DNA from: Opacimonas sp002292215
Lineage (GTDB): Bacteria; Pseudomonadota; Gammaproteobacteria; Enterobacterales; Alteromonadaceae
Assembly (NCBI GenBank): GCA_943846745.1
Contig: OX044360.1
Span: 2,835,381 to 2,899,380, forward strand
Direction of reading: 5' to 3'
DNA length: 64,000 nucleotides
The notes under the pieces: generated by a model
Told to the model about the DNA's origin: nothing
Databases searched by the model: none
Seen by the model: the letters and a program-made list of their open reading frames with translations, nothing else
Program-made: the position numbers and the translations under genes
Shown: positions 43,413-53,025 of the stretch, one piece after another
Position numbering within the stretch: position 1 is the stretch's first letter
How the letters are laid out: each line of letters begins with the position of its first letter

Positions 43413-44291
43413 ATGAGCGCTACTCCTTGGCAATCCTATTGGCAATCGCATTCTACTCACAACTCATTCATGCATGATTATGAGTCTGGTGAAGGACCTT
43501 ATGGAGTCATTGAAAGATATTGGCAATCTGCGTTTGCAACTTTTCCTAAAGACGCTGTCATAGTCGATTTAGGGGCAGGTAATGGCGCGCTAAGTCATTT
43601 ATACAGCAAACAAGAACATGCCTCGTTATGTCAATCATGGCAAAATGTTGATTATGCCCATATTACCGCACCGACGCTGCACCCATGGATAACCCACACT
43701 CAAGCAGATATGCATGCGTTACCCATCGCAGATAACAGTATAGATATTGTTGTTAGTATGTACGGCGTGGAATACAGTGATTTGTCCTGTACGTTAGCAG
43801 AAGTCGCACGGGTATTAAAACCCAATGGTCAATGTTTATTAGTCATGCATCACTCTCAGAGTATCATTACTAAGCAATCTACTATCACATTAGAGGTGAT
43901 TAATTCACTGTTACAAGAGCCCATGTTGAACGGTTTTACAGATATAGTAATGGATAGCACTGATGCGTTGAAACACTATTGTTTTCAGGTATTAACTAAA
44001 CATTTACACCAACTTCCCGAAAATGCCCAAGAAGATGTGAAATTAATTGGACAAAATGTCTATAACATTTTACAGTCTAACGATGCCCTTGTAGATTTAA
44101 TCCAGCACTTAACGTTACTTGGACAAGATCTTGCTGCGCAAGCGCAGCGGCTAGCATTACAAATTGAAGCAGCACAACAAGTTGCTCAACTACAATCTAT
44201 TGAATTTAAATCGAGTTTTACGAATTGGAAGTTCAGTACACTTGATTTTAATGCGTCGCCTATTGCGACAACAATGATTGCAGTAAAATAA
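43413..44291 (+). CDS. Class I SAM-dependent methyltransferase
   Basis: A 292-residue protein with methyltransferase motif I VIVDLGAGNGALSHL (about residues 48-62), an acidic IADNSIDIVVSMYGVEYSDL motif and a motif III-like region (ARVLKPNGQCLLVMHH). The C-terminal third is helical with many Gln/Ala residues. The ATG at 43413 has GGAG upstream; an upstream in-frame ATG at 43374 lies in the terminator T run and is rejected. Substrate unknown. Confidence 0.85.
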   Translation: MSATPWQSYWQSHSTHNSFMHDYESGEGPYGVIERYWQSAFATFPKDAVIVDLGAGNGALSHLYSKQEHASLCQSWQNVDYAHITAPTLHPWITHTQADMHALPIADNSIDIVVSMYGVEYSDLSCTLAEVARVLKPNGQCLLVMHHSQSIITKQSTITLEVINSLLQEPMLNGFTDIVMDSTDALKHYCFQVLTKHLHQLPENAQEDVKLIGQNVYNILQSNDALVDLIQHLTLLGQDLAAQAQRLALQIEAAQQVAQLQSIEFKSSFTNWKFSTLDFNASPIATTMIAVK

Positions 44292-44330
44292 ATGATTAAA
44301 TAAGAAATAAACCAAACACAAGGAATTACC

Positions 44331-46295
44331 ATGCGAATTTGGTCCATTATTGCCGTGTTAATACTGTCTATAGGCAGTGTCCATGCGCAAACAAATACGA
44401 CAACTCCAAACCCTGCTTCTATTCCGATGGAAGCGTTCTTTAAAGATGCAAAATTCACTAACATGGAAATCTCGCCAGATGGTAAGCATCTTGCGGTTAT
44501 CTATGATACGGGAAATTCCAATACGCTAGCGATTATGGATATTGGTTTAACGACGATTAAAGCCAAAATTAACTTTGGTGATTACATGATGATCAGTGGC
44601 AATATTATGTGGCCACGTGACGATCGCTTTATTTTGTCTTATGCTAAATTCGTTGGTTATCTTGATACAAAAGGCAGTAATCCTATTTATGTAGCCTATG
44701 ATCTCGATGGCCAAAATGGACGTCAGCTAACCATTCCTCAACGTACTTGGTATACCATTTTAAGTATGTTACCAAGCGATCCAGAAAAGATTTTGGTCTC
44801 TAAATCTCATTGGGCCGATGAGGGCCAGACTAAGCTCTGGACGATTAACGTTGATAATGGCAAAGAAGATTATATTGGTGGTCAGCCTAAAGGTGCTCAG
44901 TCAATCATTACAGACTCGCAGGGTAATCCACGTTTTGGTATCGCCTACGAAGAATCAGATGATGATGAGCTAGGCAAAGGCACGAGTACCTTTCAAGTTA
45001 AGCAAACGCCAAATAGTGAATGGAAAAAAGTCGGCTTTACGTCATTATATAAGACAGGTGTTAACTTAAGTTTGTTAGGTTTTAACAGTGACAATACGGT
45101 TGCCTACGTGGCCTCAGACGCGCAGACTAAAGTACAAAGTATTTATGCCGTGGATATGGCAACGTTAAAAGCGACGTTAGTGCATGAAGAAAATGTCGCT
45201 GATGTATCAGGTTCAGGTCGATTGTTTGATGGCAGTCTTGAAGCGGTAGTCGTTGCTCGTGATTATAATCGTGTTGTGTTCTTGTCTGAAGAAAGCGAAC
45301 TCAAAACGATTATGATGCAGTTGTATGCGACATTTGGTGTGAGTGAAGAGTCTTCAAACTTACGTGTTACCTCATTTACTCGTGATCTAAATCAAGTTGT
45401 GTTTAGCATGAATTCAGATCGTGATCCGGGAGTATTTTATGTGTTTAACCGTGGCTTAGATGGCTCTGCACCGAGTATCCGTGAATTAGCCGTGGCTAAA
45501 ACTGAAATCGATCCAAGCTTAATGGCGCCAATGACCCCAATCAAATTTACTTCTCGTGATGGTGTTGAACTAAATGGCTATAAAGTCTTGCCGATAACGG
45601 GTAAGGCACCCTATCCACTGGTGCAAATCATTCATGGTGGTCCACATGGTCCACGTGATTATTGGGGCTGGAACCGTGAAGCACAGTTTTTAGCGAGTCG
45701 TGGTTATGCCGTGGTGAGTGTCAATTTCCGTGGTTCAGGTGGTTATGGTAAAGCGTTTGAAGAATCAGGCTACCGTGAATGGGGTGGCAAGATGATTAAC
45801 GATATGACAGATGCGACTATGTATATGGTTGAGCAAGGTTATGCAGATAAAGACCGTATGTGTGTATATGGCGGCTCTTACGGTGGTTACGGTACATTAC
45901 AAAGTGTCGTACGTGAACCGGATTTGTATAAGTGTGGTATCGGTTATGTGGGTGTCTATGACTTGTTTGAAATGAAAAAAGCAGGTGATATTCCGAAACG
46001 TAAGTCAGGTCGTAAGTTTTTAGACCATGTTCTAGGCACGGATGAAGCGCTAATGCGTGAATTTTCACCAGCATTAAATGTTGAAAAAATCAAGGCAGAC
46101 TTGTTTATTGCCCATGGTAGTGACGATGTACGTGTTCCTATGGAACAGTATGAATCATTATCATCGAATCTTAAGCGCATCGGTAAACCTTACATTTCGA
46201 TGATACGTGATGAAGGTCACGGCTATCAAAAAGATAAAAACAAATACGACTTTTATAATCAGATGGAAGCGTTTTTAGCGAAACATCTGAAATAA
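44331..46295 (+). CDS. Exported S9-family prolyl oligopeptidase-like peptidase
   Basis: Signal peptide (IWSIIAVLILSIGSVHAQ), N-terminal beta-propeller-like domain (about 35-390, starting MEISPDGKHLAVIYD), then an alpha/beta hydrolase domain. The catalytic triad is visible: Ser516 in YGGSYGGYG, Asp598/599 in HGSDDVRVP, and His630 in DEGHGYQ. Length 654 matches exported dipeptidyl/acylaminoacyl peptidases. Positioned between a TonB receptor and a TonB energising operon, it may process peptides in the periplasm. Confidence 0.92.
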   Translation: MRIWSIIAVLILSIGSVHAQTNTTTPNPASIPMEAFFKDAKFTNMEISPDGKHLAVIYDTGNSNTLAIMDIGLTTIKAKINFGDYMMISGNIMWPRDDRFILSYAKFVGYLDTKGSNPIYVAYDLDGQNGRQLTIPQRTWYTILSMLPSDPEKILVSKSHWADEGQTKLWTINVDNGKEDYIGGQPKGAQSIITDSQGNPRFGIAYEESDDDELGKGTSTFQVKQTPNSEWKKVGFTSLYKTGVNLSLLGFNSDNTVAYVASDAQTKVQSIYAVDMATLKATLVHEENVADVSGSGRLFDGSLEAVVVARDYNRVVFLSEESELKTIMMQLYATFGVSEESSNLRVTSFTRDLNQVVFSMNSDRDPGVFYVFNRGLDGSAPSIRELAVAKTEIDPSLMAPMTPIKFTSRDGVELNGYKVLPITGKAPYPLVQIIHGGPHGPRDYWGWNREAQFLASRGYAVVSVNFRGSGGYGKAFEESGYREWGGKMINDMTDATMYMVEQGYADKDRMCVYGGSYGGYGTLQSVVREPDLYKCGIGYVGVYDLFEMKKAGDIPKRKSGRKFLDHVLGTDEALMREFSPALNVEKIKADLFIAHGSDDVRVPMEQYESLSSNLKRIGKPYISMIRDEGHGYQKDKNKYDFYNQMEAFLAKHLK

Positions 46296-46466
46296 TATGA
46301 CATAACGTAAGTGGGTTGTTAACTTTAGACTAGCTTTGTCAACTTATTTATTTGCAATGTTATAAGTTTGTTAGCTTGATTAACGCCTGCTATTATGGGA
46401 TTATTTAATGGTTATGGGCACGGTTTGTGCCCGTTATTCATATTACTTATAAACGTTTTTTACATA

Positions 46467-46491
46467 CTTTCGTGTTTTTGTTACACGAAAG
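46467..46491. repeat. Perfect inverted repeat in the DUF3450 leader
   Basis: CTTTCGTGT (46467-46475) and ACACGAAAG (46483-46491) form a 9-bp perfect dyad with a seven-base spacer, 35 bp before the DUF3450 start. A second dyad, GGGCAC/GTGCCC, lies at about 46416-46432. These may be an operator and a terminator of the upstream gene. Confidence 0.55.
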
Positions 46492-46525
46492 TTAAACATA
46501 AAATAACACTAATTGGTTGGGAATT

Positions 46526-47305
46526 ATGTCCAAAATGAGCAAGAGAACTCTTATTGCGACAACTGTTATCGGTGCATTCGCGCTGGGTAATAGTGCTGTC
46601 GTTTCAGCAGATCCATTGAATGATCTTCACAAAGAAGAAGCAAAAATTCATGTGGCTGCGAAAAAATCTCAGGAAAAAATTAACTCTTTATTTGAGCAAT
46701 CTCAGGAATTATTGGTCGAGTACCGTGCCGTAATTGATGAGACTGAGAACTTGAAAGTGTATAACGATTACGTGGCGAGCCTAGTTGCTGACCAACAACG
46801 TAATATCGATTCACTTCAACGTCAAATTGATTCAATCGAAGAGACTAAGCAAAACATCGTTCCATTGATGTTTCGTATGATTGATTCACTTGAGCAATTC
46901 GTCCAGTTAGATGTTCCGATTAATTTAGAAGAGCGTTTAGCACGTGTTGAGCGTCTTCGTACGGTAATGACTAACTCAAACGTAACTGTTTCTGAACAGT
47001 TCCGTCAGGTTATCGAAGCTTATCAAATCGAAAACGAATACGGTGCGCGCATCCAGGCATACCAAGGTGTTATTGATGATAATGGTACTCAAGTCACCGT
47101 TGATTTCTTCAACTTAGGTCGTACTGCTTTATTAGCTTTATCGTTAGATCAAAAAAATGCATGGGTATGGGATAATGATTCTCGTACGTGGGAACAATTA
47201 GGTGACGAATACCTAGGTTCTGTAATTAACGCGGTTCGTATGGCGCGTAATTTAGTTCCTGCAGACCTAATTAAACTTCCAATCAAAGCAGCAGCGGCGG
47301 AGTAA
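46526..47305 (+). CDS. DUF3450 periplasmic coiled-coil protein of the TonB2 system
   Basis: A 259-residue exported protein: signal peptide (TLIATTVIGAFALGNSAVVSA) followed by a long coiled coil (about residues 35-120, with KSQEKINSLFEQSQELLVEY) and a conserved MFRMIDSLEQFV segment. DUF3450 genes regularly precede ttpC-exbB-exbD-tonB in Vibrio and Alteromonadales. The role is probably periplasmic assistance to the TtpC/ExbBD complex; unproven. ATG 46526 is preferred to a TTG nine bases earlier. Start of a six-gene operon. Confidence 0.87.
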   Translation: MSKMSKRTLIATTVIGAFALGNSAVVSADPLNDLHKEEAKIHVAAKKSQEKINSLFEQSQELLVEYRAVIDETENLKVYNDYVASLVADQQRNIDSLQRQIDSIEETKQNIVPLMFRMIDSLEQFVQLDVPINLEERLARVERLRTVMTNSNVTVSEQFRQVIEAYQIENEYGARIQAYQGVIDDNGTQVTVDFFNLGRTALLALSLDQKNAWVWDNDSRTWEQLGDEYLGSVINAVRMARNLVPADLIKLPIKAAAAE

Positions 47306-47310
47306 AGACA

Positions 47311-48669
47311 ATGAAAGTATTAGTTAAAACGCTACTGACTGCAGCTTCAATCGCTGTATTATCTTGTTCAGTTCAAGCGCAAGAAGTGAAGTCACTTGAA
47401 CAGTTACTTGAGCAAGTCAAAACTAACCGAGTTTCTGAAGCTCGTCAAAATACCGCTCGTGAAAAAGAATTCCAAGCAGCTCGTGCTGACAAGCAAGCCT
47501 TGTTAAACCGTGCTCAACGTGAGTTAAAAGCCGAGCAAGATCGTGGTGACCGTTTAGCGAAGCAGTATGCTGACAACGAAGTCACGTTATCTGAAAAATC
47601 TATAGAATTAGATTTAGCAACCGGTACATTAGGTGAAATGTTTGGTGTAGTTCGTCAAGCATCTTCTGAAGCGTTCGGTCGTATCTCTACTTCAATCGTT
47701 AGTGCTGAATTTCCAGGCCGTGACGTATTCTTAGCGCGCATGTCAGAAGACTCTAAAGGTCTGCCAAACATCCGTGAACTAGAAGACCTATGGTTTGCAC
47801 TACAAACAGAAATGACTGAATCTGGTCGTGTTTCTAAGTTTAAAGCAAACGTCATCAGCCTTGATGGGGGTTCTTCTGAACAAGAAATCGTTCGTGTTGG
47901 TACATTCAATCTAATCGGCGAGCAAGGTTATTTAATCTATGATGATGCGAACGATCAAGTTGTTCCATTAGGTCGTCAGCCAGATAGCCACATGGTGTCA
48001 TCTGCACAAGATCTTCGTGACGCAAACAGCGGTTTCATCCCTGTGTATATTGATCCATCACGCGGTTCTATCCTAGGTCTATTGAAGCAAAAAGCGACAA
48101 TGATGGAACGTTATCATGCTGGTGGTGTAGTTGGTTATATCATCACAGTGATGCTTGCTATCGGTCTATTGATTGGTTTGTATAAGGTCATTACCTTAAC
48201 GCTGATCTCTGGCAAAATGCGTGCACAGTTAAACAACATCGATAGCCCTTCAGATGCTAACCCACTAGGTCGTATTCTTAAGGTTTATCAAGCGAACAAG
48301 ACTGCTGATACTGAAAACTTAGAACTTAAGTTAGATGAAGCGATTTTACGTGAATTACCGTCTATTGATTCTGGTATCAACATCATTAAGATTTTCGCAG
48401 CGATTGCCCCGTTACTAGGTCTACTAGGTACGGTATTAGGTATGATTGCGACGTTCCAACAAATTACGTTATTCGGTACTGGTGACCCACGTATTATGGC
48501 TGGTTCAATCTCAATGGCGCTTGTAACTACTGCTCAAGGTATTATTGCAGCGTTACCATTAATCTTAACTCACAGCATTGTAGCTTCACGCAGCAAGTCA
48601 ATTGTTCATATTTTAGATGAGCAGACTGCTGGTATTATTGCAACTCACGCAGAGTCGGAGAAAGCGTAA
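47311..48669 (+). CDS. ttpC: TtpC-type MotA/TolQ/ExbB protein with periplasmic domain
   Basis: A 452-residue protein with an N-terminal signal (LLTAASIAVLSCSVQAQ), coiled coil (about 30-120), a periplasmic domain, then a membrane helix (GYIITVMLAIGLLIGLY, about 275) and a MotA/TolQ/ExbB domain (about 340-445; IAPLLGLLGTVLGMIATFQQ). This architecture is that of TtpC, the fourth component required by Vibrio TonB2 systems. It begins 5 bp after the DUF3450 stop. Confidence 0.9.
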   Translation: MKVLVKTLLTAASIAVLSCSVQAQEVKSLEQLLEQVKTNRVSEARQNTAREKEFQAARADKQALLNRAQRELKAEQDRGDRLAKQYADNEVTLSEKSIELDLATGTLGEMFGVVRQASSEAFGRISTSIVSAEFPGRDVFLARMSEDSKGLPNIRELEDLWFALQTEMTESGRVSKFKANVISLDGGSSEQEIVRVGTFNLIGEQGYLIYDDANDQVVPLGRQPDSHMVSSAQDLRDANSGFIPVYIDPSRGSILGLLKQKATMMERYHAGGVVGYIITVMLAIGLLIGLYKVITLTLISGKMRAQLNNIDSPSDANPLGRILKVYQANKTADTENLELKLDEAILRELPSIDSGINIIKIFAAIAPLLGLLGTVLGMIATFQQITLFGTGDPRIMAGSISMALVTTAQGIIAALPLILTHSIVASRSKSIVHILDEQTAGIIATHAESEKA

Positions 48670-48670
48670 T

Positions 48671-49195
48671 ATGTATTACCTGATTGGATTATGGGAATCT
48701 GTCAGGGACTTTATCGCTACCGGCGGTGACGTGTTGTATTTCGTTGCTGCCGCGCTCTTCCTCATGTGGGTATTGATGGTAGAGCGTTATTGGTACTTAA
48801 CTTCAGTGTTCCCTAAAGTACGTGGCGATATTATCGCCCGTTGGGACGCTCGAGTTGATACTACTTCATGGTATGCGCATAGAATCCGTGATACATGGAT
48901 TTCAGAAGCGTCAGACGCGCTTAACGCACGTATGTTGATTATTAGAACGTTAGTGGCTATGTGCCCGCTGATTGGTTTGTTAGGTACAGTAACCGGAATG
49001 ATTACAGTATTTGAAACCATGGCAGCGCAGGGTACGGGTAACGCACGTTTGATGGCGGCAGGTATTTCAATGGCAACGATCCCGACAATGGCGGGTATGG
49101 TTGCGGCATTATCAGGGTTATTTGTGAGCTCTCGCTTAGAAGCTAAAGCGAAGATGGCACGCGAAAGCCTTATCGATAGCCTGCCTCATCACTAG
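48671..49195 (+). CDS. exbB: ExbB-type proton channel protein (TonB2 system)
   Basis: A 174-residue MotA/TolQ/ExbB protein with a first helix (VLYFVAAALFLMWVLMV), and a C-terminal pair around MCPLIGLLGTVTGMITVFE and MAGMVAALSGLFV. ATG 48671 follows the ttpC stop by one base; longer frames would overlap ttpC. It forms the proton channel with ExbD. Confidence 0.92.
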   Translation: MYYLIGLWESVRDFIATGGDVLYFVAAALFLMWVLMVERYWYLTSVFPKVRGDIIARWDARVDTTSWYAHRIRDTWISEASDALNARMLIIRTLVAMCPLIGLLGTVTGMITVFETMAAQGTGNARLMAAGISMATIPTMAGMVAALSGLFVSSRLEAKAKMARESLIDSLPHH

Positions 49196-49207
49196 AGAGA
49201 GATTATT

Positions 49208-49606
49208 ATGGCTCGAAAAGTCAGAGAAGAAGAAGAAGATGCAGCAATTGATATGACACCGATGCTAGATATCGTGTTTATCATGTTGATATTTTTTATC
49301 GTCACGACAGTTTTCGTAAAAGAAGCCGGTATTGAAGTAAACAAACCAGAAGCATCTGAGTCGTTTATGCCAAAAAATGCCAATATCTTTATCGCGATTA
49401 CTGAAGATGGAGACGTATGGTTAGATAAACGCCAAGTAGATCCTGATTCTGTGCGTGCCAACGTTGAACGTCTTCTAGCCGAACAGCCTACGGACTACGT
49501 TATAATTCAAGCTGATGAAAAAGCGAAGCATGGATTAGTCGTAGAGATCATGGACCAAGTAAAAGATGCGGGAATCGATAAGATTTCGATCGCAACAAGG
49601 GGTTAA
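49208..49606 (+). CDS. exbD: ExbD-type biopolymer transport protein
   Basis: A 132-residue protein with one N-terminal helix holding the protonatable aspartate (IDMTPMLDIVFIMLIFFIV, Asp in MLDIVF) and a periplasmic domain ending DAGIDKISIATR. Short basic/acidic N-terminus RKVREEEED. Twelve base pairs after exbB. Confidence 0.94.
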   Translation: MARKVREEEEDAAIDMTPMLDIVFIMLIFFIVTTVFVKEAGIEVNKPEASESFMPKNANIFIAITEDGDVWLDKRQVDPDSVRANVERLLAEQPTDYVIIQADEKAKHGLVVEIMDQVKDAGIDKISIATRG

Positions 49607-49608
49607 TA

Positions 49609-50223
49609 ATGGGACGTTTTATTGTTTCTATTCTAATTGGCGCCGGTATTGCTTTCACTTTGTTTGTTGTTATGGCCAAGCTAATAGAAAATACCAGTCG
49701 TCCAGCGGAAGAAGTTCCAGATACGCCAGTCATCGACATTGTAATGAGTAAACCGGATGACGATACGCAAACGCGTAATCGCGTTCCGCCACCGCCACCA
49801 CCTCCGCCTCAGCAGCCGCCGAAAATGCAGCCTACTGAGCCTGATGATGTGGATCCAGATGCAGATGGCTTTAGCTTAAATGTCCCAGGTATTGATACAG
49901 GTGGTGTTGGTATTAATTTAGGTGGTGTAGGAGCAATGCGCCGTGATGGTGATGCAACACCTATCGTACGTATCGAACCTAAGTATCCAGTACAAGCTGC
50001 TCGTGATGGTAAAGAAGGATGGGTAAGACTGTCATTTACTATCAATGAACTTGGCGGTGTTGATGATGTTGAAGTCATTGAAGCTGATCCGAAGCGAGTA
50101 TTCGATCGAGAAGCAAAGCGTGCTTTGCGTAAGTGGAAATATAAGCCTAAAATTGTAGATGGCAAAGCTGAAAAGCAATTTGGTATGAAGGTTCAACTTG
50201 ACTTTAAATTGGATAAATCATAA
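49609..50223 (+). CDS. tonB: Energy transducer TonB (TonB2 type)
   Basis: A 204-residue TonB: N-terminal helix (IVSILIGAGIAFTLFVVMAK), a proline-rich periplasmic spacer (PPPPPPPPQQPPKMQPTEPD) and a C-terminal receptor-contacting domain with YPVQAARDGKEGWVRLSFTI and RALRKWKYKP. It starts two bases after exbD and its stop overlaps the TPR gene. Confidence 0.94.
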   Translation: MGRFIVSILIGAGIAFTLFVVMAKLIENTSRPAEEVPDTPVIDIVMSKPDDDTQTRNRVPPPPPPPPQQPPKMQPTEPDDVDPDADGFSLNVPGIDTGGVGINLGGVGAMRRDGDATPIVRIEPKYPVQAARDGKEGWVRLSFTINELGGVDDVEVIEADPKRVFDREAKRALRKWKYKPKIVDGKAEKQFGMKVQLDFKLDKS

Positions 50224-51524
50224 TGAAGAATTTATTTAAAGTAGCTGTAGTAGCAGCAACATTGTCGTCCTCTTTGGTCCTTGCTAATGTTGCGTACGCG
50301 CAAGATAGCGATGCCAAAAAGGCAGCACCTGCTCCTGTACTTCCGGTTGAGTGTCCAGGCTATAAGCGTGGCACAACACAGATCGTCGGTGAGCGTACTG
50401 GTAAAAAAGTACAACGTGCATTTGAAGCATACAATGAAGATAAGATTGCTGAAGCGATTCAGATTCTAATTGATATTGAAACTTCTGATACCTTCGACAA
50501 AGCTTATGTTGACCGTTTTGTAGGTAACTTATTAGCCGCTGAAAAAGATCGTGCGGATGAAGCATTAGTCCGTTTAACGGCGTCGGTATCGACCAAGGTA
50601 CTGAATGACCGTGAACACGCTGATACCCTTCGTTTGTTAGGTGATTTGAACCTGCAAGAGAAAGAGTATGCAAATGCGATCAAATGGTATAACAAGTGGA
50701 TAGACTTTACCTGTAAAGAAGATCCGGCAATTTATACGCGTATGGCACAAGGTTTTTATGAGTTAAAGCAACTTGATAAAATCATTGTTCCTGCGGATAA
50801 AGCTATTGCGTTATACACCAAAGAAGGCAAACCAAATAAAAACCCATATGTGTTAAAGTTAACCTCATATTATGAGCGTAAAGACTACCCATCAACGGTA
50901 AAAGTAGCTGAAGAATTAGTTCGTCAGTTCACTGATACACCACGCTGGTGGACACAACTTGGTTTCTTTTACATGCTTGTAGAAGATTACAAGAAAGCAT
51001 TGTCTACATTTGAAATGGCATATGGTCAGGGTTATTTGACTAAAGCATCAGAGTTTAAAGCGCTAGCTCAGTTATACTCTACTAATGATATTCCGTTTAA
51101 GGCAACGAAGATCTTAGAAAAGTATATTGGTAATGGTCTAATTGAAAAGAACGAAGCTAATTATTCGTTACTAGCCAATGCGCACCATGCCTCTAAAAAT
51201 CATAAAGAAGCAGCGCTAAATTATGAAATTGCTGCCAAATTTGATAACAATGCTGATTTATATCGTAAGCAAGGTCTCTTATTGATGTCTGCTGAAGATT
51301 ATAAAGGTGCCGTTGTCGCGTTCGAAAAAGCCTTAGAATTAGGCATTGAAGAACCTGGTCGTATACACTTTTCTTTAATGGAAGCTAACTTCTATCAGAA
51401 CAAGTTCCGTACTGCATATAAGTATGTGCTTGAAGCTAAGAAGTCTAAGCAGTTACGTCGTAATGCGGAAGCATGGGCGCCATACATCAAAGAAAAAGCA
51501 AAAAATCGTGGTATAACAATCTAG
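50223..51524 (+). CDS. TPR-repeat protein of the TonB2 operon
   Basis: A 433-residue exported protein with signal peptide (VAVVAATLSSSLVLANVAYA) and tetratricopeptide repeats over most of its length, for example LRLLGDLNLQEKEYANAIKW and LGFFYMLVEDYKKALSTFEM. It shares one base with the tonB stop and ends the operon. TPR proteins in this position are common in Vibrio and Alteromonadales TonB2 loci; the role is unknown. Confidence 0.88.
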   Translation: MKNLFKVAVVAATLSSSLVLANVAYAQDSDAKKAAPAPVLPVECPGYKRGTTQIVGERTGKKVQRAFEAYNEDKIAEAIQILIDIETSDTFDKAYVDRFVGNLLAAEKDRADEALVRLTASVSTKVLNDREHADTLRLLGDLNLQEKEYANAIKWYNKWIDFTCKEDPAIYTRMAQGFYELKQLDKIIVPADKAIALYTKEGKPNKNPYVLKLTSYYERKDYPSTVKVAEELVRQFTDTPRWWTQLGFFYMLVEDYKKALSTFEMAYGQGYLTKASEFKALAQLYSTNDIPFKATKILEKYIGNGLIEKNEANYSLLANAHHASKNHKEAALNYEIAAKFDNNADLYRKQGLLLMSAEDYKGAVVAFEKALELGIEEPGRIHFSLMEANFYQNKFRTAYKYVLEAKKSKQLRRNAEAWAPYIKEKAKNRGITI

Positions 51525-51560
51525 GGTATCCTGGCGTTATAAAACTGTGAGTTAGAATTA

Positions 51561-51588
51561 AAAAACGACCTTTGGGTCGTTTTTTTTT
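51561..51588 (+). terminator. Terminator of the TonB2 operon
   Basis: AAAAACGACC, loop TTTG, GGTCGTTTTT with eight T. Lies about 40 bp after the TPR gene; also faces the broken tmcA gene on the other strand. Confidence 0.85.
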
Positions 51589-51782
51589 GCCTGATGGTTG
51601 ACGGGCTGCAATTGCAGATGTCTGACGTTATAGCATCGCACGTAATAGCGATTTTATTTCTGTTATGAAGGCTTTTTTGTTGACTAAATGATGGTTAGCC
51701 AGCACTGTGCTGAGCGAATGTCCAGCGATATAACGGTCATAGAGTAACTCTGGCAGGTTGACTGAAGATTTAGCTACAACTA

Positions 51783-51813
51783 TTGATAGATGTCATAGAT
51801 GTTATAGATGTCA
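51783..51813. repeat. 9-bp tandem repeat at a tmcA frameshift
   Basis: Three near copies of ATAGATGTC/T. On the minus strand they lie between the third and fourth coding pieces of tmcA, so slippage here may have contributed to loss of frame. Confidence 0.7.
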
Positions 51814-52977
51814 CCGTCTGTATATGCCAATAAATATACATTTCTGCATAATCAAAGCTACGAGTGCCAGCTAGGAACTCAGTCAGCATTTGTTTTGCAT
51901 GATCTGTCGCTGTTTTTGATTTGATTGGGTATGTGGTCTTTACTTTGTATTGCTATCAGGCTATGCCATTGTTGCGCAATGCTATGCCACTCATGTATTT
52001 GCTGTAAATCAAATGTGTCAGATACAGGCAGTAGGACAATCGCATTTACTAACCCTGTGACAGAATTGATTTTTTGACCTAGCTTTACGATTTCATAATC
52101 ATTGTGTTGCCAAAAATGTAATAACCTCTTTGAAGCACCAAATGCGCTGGTGATCATATCTATTTGGGCTAATTTAGCCTGCTCGGATAAAGCAGATAAT
52201 ATTGTTGTTCCAAACCCGCGGTCCTGATATTCAGGTAAAACAGCGATACGATTAATACGCCAAATATTGTGTTTTAGTAGTGCGGTATTTCCATACGTAT
52301 AGGCCAGTTGTTGGACAGATAAATGTCCGTTAACTCGTCTACTGCCTTGAGCGATATGTTGCTGTAAATCTTGGTCATTAATATTGCCTTCCTGAACGAT
52401 CCAAACACATCCGATCAATATCTCGTTAAACATATAGATCCCACATTGCATATCAGGTGCATCTAGTAAGCGCTGGAGATCATCTGGTGCTGTTTGATAA
52501 TGAGCTTCCATCAAGCACGCCATAACAGAGCTACGCAACGAAGGTGTGGTCATTAATTGTTTATGGTTAATAAAATGTAGACCATCACGTAACTTTCTGT
52601 TTTTTTCCGTTGGTAATGCGTTGGTAGCTTTCAGAGGGGATAGCAATGTTTCAGCAAAATTTTCTAATGGACAGGGAGCGATAAAGCGAATTGGGTGTGT
52701 CAAACGATGTGTCGTGTAATGCTCAAGTGAAGGTAAAAAGGATAATGAAAATCCCATTCCATTGTTTTCATATCCATGCGTGGTGGTTGCAAATACAATC
52801 GATGAATAATATGACAAGGCTTGTTGTAACCAATATACGGGTAATGATGCAGCTTCGTCTACTAAAAGCAATGTGCGTCTATTGTCTTTCTGATTGGCGA
52901 ACGTAAATAAAATAGGATCATCAGGTGAACAGAAGCGAAGATGTATGGGGCCGATATTTTCTGTACGATTTTCGAGA

Positions 52978-53025
52978 CCTTTTAAATGTCCTTTTAAATG
53001 CCCTTTTAAATGTCCTTTAAAAAGG
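52978..53025. repeat. 12-bp tandem repeat inside tmcA
   Basis: Three units CCTTTTAAATGT/C in a row and a degenerate fourth; on the minus strand they encode a repeated GHLK tetrapeptide in the ATPase domain. The unit length is a multiple of three, so copy-number change would not shift the frame. Confidence 0.8.
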
